The notes under the pieces were generated by a model, which was not told the origin of the DNA, ran no database searches, and saw nothing but the letters and a program-made list of their open reading frames with translations. Positions 57,351 to 64,000 of a DNA stretch of 64,000 bases are shown piece after piece (within the stretch, counting starts at the first letter, position 1; every line of letters begins with the position of its first letter). Source of the stretch: Mucidula mucida (Eukaryota > Basidiomycota > Agaricomycetes > Agaricales > Physalacriaceae). The stretch lies in NCBI GenBank assembly GCA_015501055.1, contig JADNYV010000030.1, positions 62,001 through 126,000 of the forward strand, given 5' to 3'. A program made the translations under genes and the position numbers.

Positions 57351-57438
57351 TTTTCTGTATTTTATTTTGTGACCCTTTCATTCACACGATCATCCCACTT
57401 GGACAACGACCACGTCCTTGCCTATTCCCACTATCGCC

Positions 57439-59135
57439 ATGGCCCCAAAAGCAAAGCCCTCTACCACCGCAACAGCAACGGCTCTGCAAAGCCCCCAACG
57501 GCAAGGCTGCCGTGGTCGAGAAAACGGACACGTTGGACCCTTCGTCAACGAGCAAGCCCGACAAGAAGGTGTACGACGCCGAGCAGGAGCGCATCAAGAA
57601 CGACATTGACGCACTCCAGGCCAAGCTGGTGTGTCTCGTTCATTCGTGTCGTGGCAGCATACTCATAGCGTAGAACGCCGTCCGCGACAAAATATCACTT
57701 GCCACCAAGCCCTCTGGCAATGAGCGCAGGAACCAGCTCCGTGCCGAGCTCGACGGTCTCCGCGGGCAGCAAACGTCGAACAAGGCGTCAAGGGGTAAAA
57801 TTCTGGACCAAGTAAAGGCACTACAGGAAAACATACAGAAAAAGGTAGCCTTTTCCCGCGAGTTCCTGTCTCGCGCTAACACATTCATGTTGCTTAGATC
57901 AAGGACATTCAAGCTGCACAGTCCAAGATTCCCTTTAAAACCGTTGCCGAGGTCGATGCTCGCATCAAGTGCGTTTACTTCCCCTTCATACAACCCTTTA
58001 ATGACATTCCTTCAGGACTCTTGAAAAGCAGGTCGAATCCGGAAACATGAAACTCGCGGACGAGAAGCGTGCGGTCCAAGAAATCAGTACTTGCAAAAGG
58101 AATAGGCGTACCGTCGAAGGCTTCCAGTCTATTCAGGACTCTATTGAGGCAGACCGCAAGACCATTGAAGACCTCCGGACACAGCTAGACGACCCAGAGT
58201 TCAAAGCAACGTCCGACCGCTTTGACACTATCAAGGCTGAGCTTGACGAACTGAAGAAGGAGGGCGACGAGGCGTACGCTGGTCGGTCCAAGCTGTTTGA
58301 GGAACGCGACGACCTTCAGAACCAGCTGAACACTCTGTGGACAGCCAAGCGCGAATCATCGCAACAATACCGCGACAACAACGACCGATACTGGACAAAG
58401 GTCAACGAGGACCGCGCACGCCGCGCCGAGCGAGCGAAAGCCCAGCGTGCCGCCGAGGAAGCCGAGAAGAAGCGCGAGGTGGCACAGCGTCTGCGCGAAG
58501 AGGCTGAATTGCCCGCGTTCCAGGCACAGATCGAGGACTGCCAGACCCTCATCGACTTTTTCTCCGGCAAGAGCACCACAGTCACGCTGAAGAGTGCTTC
58601 TGCGGCAAAGGCGGAGGTTGCTGGCGTGCCCAAACTGGAGATTCGGCAGGTAGATGCCGCCCCAGAGGGTCTAGTCGTGCGCAAGAAAAAGGGCGAGGAA
58701 CAGGACAATTACTTTGTCGCGTCCAAGGGCAAGGGCAAGAACAAAAAAGGCACACCCAAGCCGCAGCCCGAGCAAGAACAACCCTCGACCGACAGATTCG
58801 TCGTGTCGCTCGCGAATCTGTCTGCGCTTATGGAGTTTTCTATTCCACCGCCTACTTCACAGTCCGATGTTCCTCGTGTCATTGAGGATTTGACGACCAA
58901 GAAGAACTGGTTCCAGGCGAACCAGGACCGCGTAACCAAGGAGAACATCGCAAAAGCCGAGGCCCAGATTCAGAAGCTGGCTGCTAGCGCGAAGGAGCTT
59001 GGTACGCCCGAGGTTCCGCTGGAACCTTCGTCGACCCCGAAATCCACAGACATCCACACCTCCGCCGTACCAAGTGAAGAAGTCGACGCAAAGCTGGAAG
59101 CAGTAGAGGAGCAGGAGATCGCCGCGGATTCATAA
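57439..59135 (+). CDS. BFR1: Nuclear segregation protein BFR1
   Basis: Known role: yeast Bfr1 is a coiled-coil, polysome- and ER-associated mRNP protein that affects secretion and segregation. Seen: the start MAPKAKPSTTATATA at 57439, then after a frame change KAPNGKAAVVEKTDTLDPSS. Coiled-coil blocks follow: YDAEQERIKNDIDALQAKL, NAVRDKISLATKPSG, ERRNQLRAELDGLRGQQTSN, FKTVAEVDARIKTLEKQVES and NEDRARRAERAKAQRAAEEA. The family C-terminus is GLVVRKKKGEEQDNYFVASK then FVVSLANLSALMEFSIPPPT, near the end of about 500 residues. Three GT-AG introns lie between 57629 and 58015. Odd: the frame changes near 57483-57490 (net one extra or two missing bases) within an Ala/Pro-rich N-terminal linker, before the conserved coiled coil. 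Stop at 59133-59135. Confidence 0.9.
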
Positions 59136-59467
59136 CGAACTACGCCACATTCAAAATCTTAATTCAATGTTCCCCACTCATACCACGTCTTCTACTTTAT
59201 GTTTCTATGGATAAAAGCAGGATACAGAACAAATATATATATATATTGATATAACAAAACCTACTTAGGACAGGGCTAAGCGTCCTGAACGACATGATTA
59301 AAGAGGGTGAATCGCAACTTTACGGATATCAAAGAGCCAAGGTAATACAGGTATTTAGATGAAAATGAGGCAGGATGTCACGGGGTAAGCACAGTAGGAA
59401 AAGGTAGTAATATAGTACTGAATTCCGCGATGGCCCAACAAAAAAAGAGAAGAAAAGCGATGGAGAT
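59136..59467. repeat. Convergent spacer with an AT microsatellite
   Basis: About 330 bp between the convergent BFR1 and RFX genes. A short (AT)n run lies at about 59233-59247. No gene is supported. Confidence 0.6.
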
Positions 59468-62400
59468 CTAGACATTAGGTGTCTCCGCCTTGACAGGCTC
59501 CGGCTCTCCGGATACACCGTCGGGTTCACTCGAAGGCGTACTGGATTGCATACCCAGATCTTGGGGCGTAAAATTGGAAACATCAAAGGTGTTTCCTGAT
59601 CCAGAGAAATCACCAAAAGGGAGACCTGAGGAGTGGCCGTCGTCCTGGTTCGGCGAGGTATCCATGTACGACAGCGAACTATAGCCGTCAGGCGTGAATC
59701 CAGAAGACGACCCGTCCATAGAATTATTAGAGAAGGGTTCGTTTTGCAGCGCCGCGAGCATACTTGACGTCGTTGGCGTCATCAAATGCTGCGGCCTGAC
59801 GTCCATCGAGTTGAAATTTTCCTGGCCGGCCATGGGAGACAAGGAAAAGAATTGTTGTTGCATGACAGGCTCCACAGACGCAGCAACGGAATTCGTGGAC
59901 AACGCCACACTCCTAAGAACATTAACGGCAATCCAGTCGCTACAGTCCAAGTCAGAATACGAAACAAAAAAGAGTAGTTTCGAGACGCACTCAAGGAATA
60001 ATTTGAGTATCTGGAATGCCCCAAAAGCAGGATCGCTACGAATGGTCTGAACGGCGGATATTAGAAAAGCCCAATGAAAAGACGCATGTGGCTCACCAGA
60101 TCCCTCATTACTTGGCTGGTAACATATCCCCATCGGATGAGCACGCTCCGTGAGCTCATGGTCCCTCTATCCTCGCCACCATGCATCGCGCGACTCCCTC
60201 CCATTAATCTGTCGCAGCACTTGTCCGCCCACGACATGACCTCCCTCACAGGCTCTGTAGTCTTTGAGAGGCTGTCCATCATCGAAACAAATTCCACCTC
60301 CAAAAGCTGGACGAGGTCCTCATGCCGGCAGTTGCAGACAAGCGCAGACTGATTCCGAACAGACTCAAAATCGACTTTCTGCCATGAACGCCGCATTTCA
60401 GCTAATTGCTTCTGATTCGTTAGAACGGTATTGAGAGCTTGAGTGACTTGGTATATATCGAGGAATCGTACTGAGAAGACGTCAGTATGAGATGCAATAC
60501 CAAGAAGGAAGACGACTGACAGACAAGGTGGCCAAAACGGGCGCCGAGCTCTACTTTTGGTTCAACAAAGGTATTTCCGTAACCCTCAAGAGCAACGAGC
60601 AGGATCTTCTCCATCTTGTTCGCAAACTGCCGAAGATTGGTTAAGGATGCCGATGGTATAGGCGAAAGCATTTGTAGTCGAAGAAACTCCAAGATCTCCT
60701 GCATCAAGGTATCAGCTACAACCTTCTCGAATCGTAAGAGAAGGCACAAACGTCATAAACAATAGCATCTGCTTTCGCCATGAGACCTGCTATAGCGGGA
60801 GCATGAACAACTTCGCGATGCTGTCCGTTCAGGCTCGACCAGAAACTCCGTAAATTGAGCTCAAACTGATCAAATCTAAACGAACGAACACTTTCCAGGA
60901 GATTATCAAGATGGTCCTGGAACCAACCCCATACTTCACGCGCGGCCATCCCGTGAGGAGACGTAGAATTGGAGCCAACAGCATCTTCGATGGAGGGGAA
61001 GTGTGGGAATTGACGAACAGAAAGAGATTGCTGGGAAGCGAGGTAAGGAACAGCACTTGCAGAAGAAGTCGGAGATTCGTGCGATTGAATAGGGAGACCT
61101 GGATCCGCTTGCGGATGCCGACGAATAGAGGCTTGTTGGGGGAATGCGCCTGGAGGCCGCTGAGCCGCCTGTACCTGAGAGAGTAATGTCGCCGCTGTTG
61201 GTGTTTTGTCACTCATGTCGGCCGGAAACACGGTTCCTTTCACATCACCGGACAAGGCCAAGGAGTTGCGTTTCGATCCCATCGCGGAGTTAACTCCTTC
61301 GGAATCATCATCGTCCTCATCGTCTGCGCCCTCACTTCGCTCGCGGCGTCAGCCTGTTCATTAGCGAGACGGGCGGCGTTGATGGAGGGCTGACCAGCGT
61401 TGTTGTTGGACTTGTGTATATAATCCTGTAGCCACTCCGCCTCTGCTGATGTAGCGGGTCGGATGCCGCAATCTGGATCAAGACTGTGATGAGAACACGT
61501 GTATCAGTGGGGGGCTGTACGCACAATGATATTTGCTGTTTCCTCGAACTCCGAGACGGCGTGTTTTGATTGTGGGAAAACAGAGTCGAATAGCCTTGCC
61601 CAAAGTAGCAGTGTTGATGTGGGGGATGTTGTACTGCTCGCAGACCCGTCGATATGAGAAATAGAGGCCCTGGCGGGGCACATTGCCGTCGGGATAGGGC
61701 GCATAATTAGCAGTGAGCCTGCAAGGACAAGGTAAGAAAAAAAAGAGCGATCGGGGACGGATCAGGACGGACCATTGCTGGACAAAGATTTGCTTCGCGC
61801 GGTCTGAAGCGCTAGTGGTTGTCGCGGCGCGAACATTGGCGGCTAGTTTCTCGAGAGCCTGGTCGCCGAGTGACATGCGACCAAACGCTCCCGCGGCATG
61901 GATGGCCTCCTGAGTTTGTGGCATGGTGTGGTGGCCGCCACCGAACATGGTCTGGTAGTCTGGGCCGGCACTGCCGAGATACATAGAGATATCGTCGGTT
62001 TCGGATGATGAGGAATGGATACTGTCGGTGTCACGGGGGTACGGGGACGCGGCTGCTCGGGCGCGGCTATGGCTGGGACGCAAATGGTTTTTGAGTGCCG
62101 GGTTTGTGATATTGTGGTTCGGAGGAGCCTGGCAGGTCAGCATTAGGTAAATAAAGCAAACAAGGGGCTCACTGGATCCATGCCAGGATGGCCTCCGAGA
62201 TGATAGGTAGCGCGGTACAAGTCCTCGGCGGTCGGCGGCATCCCGTGCATGCGCGAGAGGCCGCCCTGGGACGAATGTGGGCGCGAATTGGATGAATGAG
62301 TCGACGACGATGAGACCGAGTTTGAGCGGGAATGAGAGTGGATCGGAAGAAAGTCGAGGGGCATGTTTGTCGACATCATCTGCATGTTGACGGCTGCCAT
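59468..62400 (-). CDS. RFX-family transcription factor (sak1/RFX1 type)
   Basis: Known role: RFX winged-helix factors bind X-box sites; fungal members (S. pombe sak1, yeast Rfx1) control cell-cycle, morphogenesis and DNA-damage genes. Seen: the start MAAVNMQMMSTNMPLDFLPI at 62400, a Ser-rich N-terminus, then the RFX domain split by introns: KQIFVQQW, LTANYAPYPDGNVPRQGLYF then SYRRVCEQYNIPHINTATLG and KAIRLCFPTIKTRRLGVRGN. It closes with SKYHYCGIRP. Dimerisation-type blocks follow (WGWFQDHLDNLLESVRSFRF, EILEFLRLQMLSPIPSASLT) and an acidic, Ser/Pro-rich end PVKAETPNV. Odd: the frame changes at about 61343-61346, between NEQADAAS and ERSEGADDEDDDDSEGVNSA. One added base would restore it. The stop is at 59468-59470. 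Length about 850 residues. Confidence 0.9.
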
Positions 62401-62691
62401 GGCTGGGAACGAAGGCGAAAAGAGTGGATGCGGACCAGCCGTGGACAATAAGTAAACGATTACGGTCAAGCAGCAGCAGTAAAGTAAGAAAAAACAACAA
62501 GCCCGTCAACTGCTAATGAACGGAATGACGGTCTGCGCGAGAGTGTGGTGGATACGATCTGGGATCACAATTTCACTGGGTGCATCGTCAAGGTAACCAG
62601 ATGCCACCCTCTTGCCAACGCCTTATATCCTCCCACGATCCATCGACATATCATACACATCATTCAGTCTCATCACATCCTCAAACAACTG

Positions 62692-64000
62692 CTAACCAGA
62701 GCCCAGGTACATGTACTTGCGAAACCGCTTCCTCATCTTTTTCTCCCGTCCGTCCGCCAGCCGCCGCGCCAGCCCGACCCATGATCCCACCGTCAAATCT
62801 GCCAGCTCGTATGGCGTGTACTTGCTTTTTCTACTGGACCTGTCCGCAATGCCTTGGGTAGATTTTTGAGCGGAACAGGATAATTAAACTCGCCCTCTCC
62901 TATCAAAGGATGCAAATCTGTAGCAGCATACGTCGTATATTCGAGTTTGAAATCGGGCTTGAGACTCTTGTTCCCCTCTGCGAGATCCGGAATGTAATAC
63001 TATCCTGATCGTCAACATTGTCCTCATACTACAAATCAACTGTCGTTTCATACCTGTGCATATCCCAACGGACTCCACAGCTGATTGCGCCTCGACGGCG
63101 CATCCGGATCAGAGTGCCACGTATTATTCAGAATACATTTCCAAGAGTGGCGGTACTCCTCCTCCTTGCAGTAAGTCTCCTTGTTTCCGTGGTCGCCACG
63201 ATGATGCGATGGTTTCCGTCCACGTTTCTTCTGCGTCTCCTGATTTCGGTCTACTGTCTGTACACCAGATCCCCGGAGCGCTGAAATGTTGTACGAGTAT
63301 ACCCGGAAGGTCGGTAGATATGGATTAGGCACCACGGGAGGCGACACATTAATGACCCCGTATTGGTCCAAGTCTGTTTTCCCCGCTTTCGGGAGTTCGC
63401 CAAAGTCGTTCAATAGGGCATCACAGAGGTCGTCCTCGTCCGAGGTCCCCATTCGTATCTTTTTACCTTGATCAACATCAAGCAAAAGGTCCACCGCCTC
63501 GACGAAGAAGAACTAAACGGGGTCATTTAATATAATACAACGCGAGAAATGGCCGCTCGTACATGGTCCGCGTTCATGTGCTGGTAAAGCGTGAGACGAG
63601 GAGCCATAAATGTAAACCTGAAGCAACGTACCCCATACAAATGCCCCAGGATAATATCCTGGAACCGGAGGGAAAGTTCTACGTAACGAACATACTAGAA
63701 CGCTGTAGCCGACGCCACCGAACTAGGCTGGTTTCGACTTACGCATTCTGGGTAATAGTTCCCCGGCGATGGAGGGACGTGACCTTGAAGCATCGTCAAA
63801 TCATGTTCTGTTCCGACTGCAAGCCGGCTAACCTGTTAACCAAACCTGTGCGAAATCAGCACGGAAATAGAGCGATTATGGTCAGCCATACAAGCATATT
63901 GCGCGATCGATAGGTCTTCAACTGGACTTCTAACCAGTCAAACTGCAGGTTACCGGGATCATCAGCCTCTCGAGAGTTACAACCGCCCACAGCTATGTAG
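62692..64000 (-). CDS. PPN1: Endopolyphosphatase PPN1, 5' part beyond window
   Basis: Known role: a vacuolar metallophosphatase that cleaves long inorganic polyphosphate chains. Seen: reading leftward from the window edge, DPGNLQFDWLEVQLKTYRSR, VWLTG, HVPPSPGNYYPEC, YVRYVELSLRFQDIILGHLY with G|HMNADH, FFFVEAVDLLLDVDQGKKIR, PPVVPNPYLPTFRVYSYNIS, WKCILNNTWHSDPDAPSRRN and QLWSPLGYAQ. Then YYIPDLAEGNKSLKPDFKLE, NYPVPLKNLPKALRTG, KYTPYELADLTVGSWVGLAR and a basic end YMYLGSG, stop 62692-62694. The GHMNADH metal-binding motif and the C-terminal pair match PPN1. Odd: the frame shifts near 62837-62840, between LPKALRTG and SSRKSKYTPYEL; one added G would restore it. The N-terminal signal-anchor and first phosphatase motifs lie outside the window. 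Confidence 0.92.

Noticed and set aside
1..64000. Biosynthetic gene cluster, CRISPR array, phage or plasmid features
   Set aside because: No core synthase, repeat-spacer array or viral gene is seen. The organism is eukaryotic and the genes are mixed housekeeping functions.

Overview
The window is nuclear DNA from a filamentous basidiomycete, most likely an Agaricomycete. The support is genes cut into many exons by introns of about 45-60 bp, a DUF6534 seven-helix membrane protein that starts MSTLDIARTYGALLIGG, a GPI-type chitin deacetylase, a secreted GH115 glucuronidase, and gene models that look basidiomycete-specific. There is no prokaryotic or viral block and no CRISPR array. I identified all genes by reading motifs; no database search was run.

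Layout. 1-3.3 kb: a small secreted-type protein, a mitochondrial PPR protein and an intron-containing tRNA-Arg(CCT). 3.3-13.3 kb: a microexon-rich DUF6534 gene, the AP-1 sigma adaptin, a membrane-anchored aspartic protease, HIS6 and ribosomal protein L35. 13.8-29.3 kb: a germinal-centre kinase, chitin deacetylase, TFIIF alpha, a bHLH factor, the PCNA unloader ELG1, a DUF2470 protein and the RNA helicase SPB4. 29.4-37.5 kb is the accessory part: a secreted GH115 enzyme, two decayed paralogues, a 729-bp fold-back transposon, a damaged aminoglycoside-phosphotransferase-like gene and a ChaC-type gamma-glutamylcyclotransferase. 37.9-44 kb holds one 6-kb gene for a disordered protein. 44.6-64 kb returns to housekeeping genes: a RING-like protein, a PX-domain protein (Ypr097w type), a CCDC47 homologue, the UV endonuclease UVE1, a RING-LON protein, NHP2, BFR1, an RFX factor and the endopolyphosphatase PPN1, which runs off the right end.

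No pathway cluster is visible. The genes are ordinary eukaryotic neighbours in mixed orientation. HIS6 acts in histidine synthesis; SPB4, NHP2 and RPL35 in ribosome production; ELG1 and UVE1 in DNA maintenance; chitin deacetylase and the kinase in wall and polarity biology; GH115 in xylan breakdown.

Three window-wide patterns matter most. (1) About ten otherwise well-conserved genes are broken by a single-base shift, mostly a base lost from a short homopolymer. This looks like long-read consensus error rather than decay. (2) At least five introns need GC-AG rather than GT-AG splice sites to keep frame, two of them in NHP2. (3) Several exons are tiny (10, 14, 15, 17 and 18 nt), so ordinary gene prediction would miss or break these genes. 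I found no convincing new multi-gene system. The fold-back element and the decayed paralogues around it are the most unusual structure.
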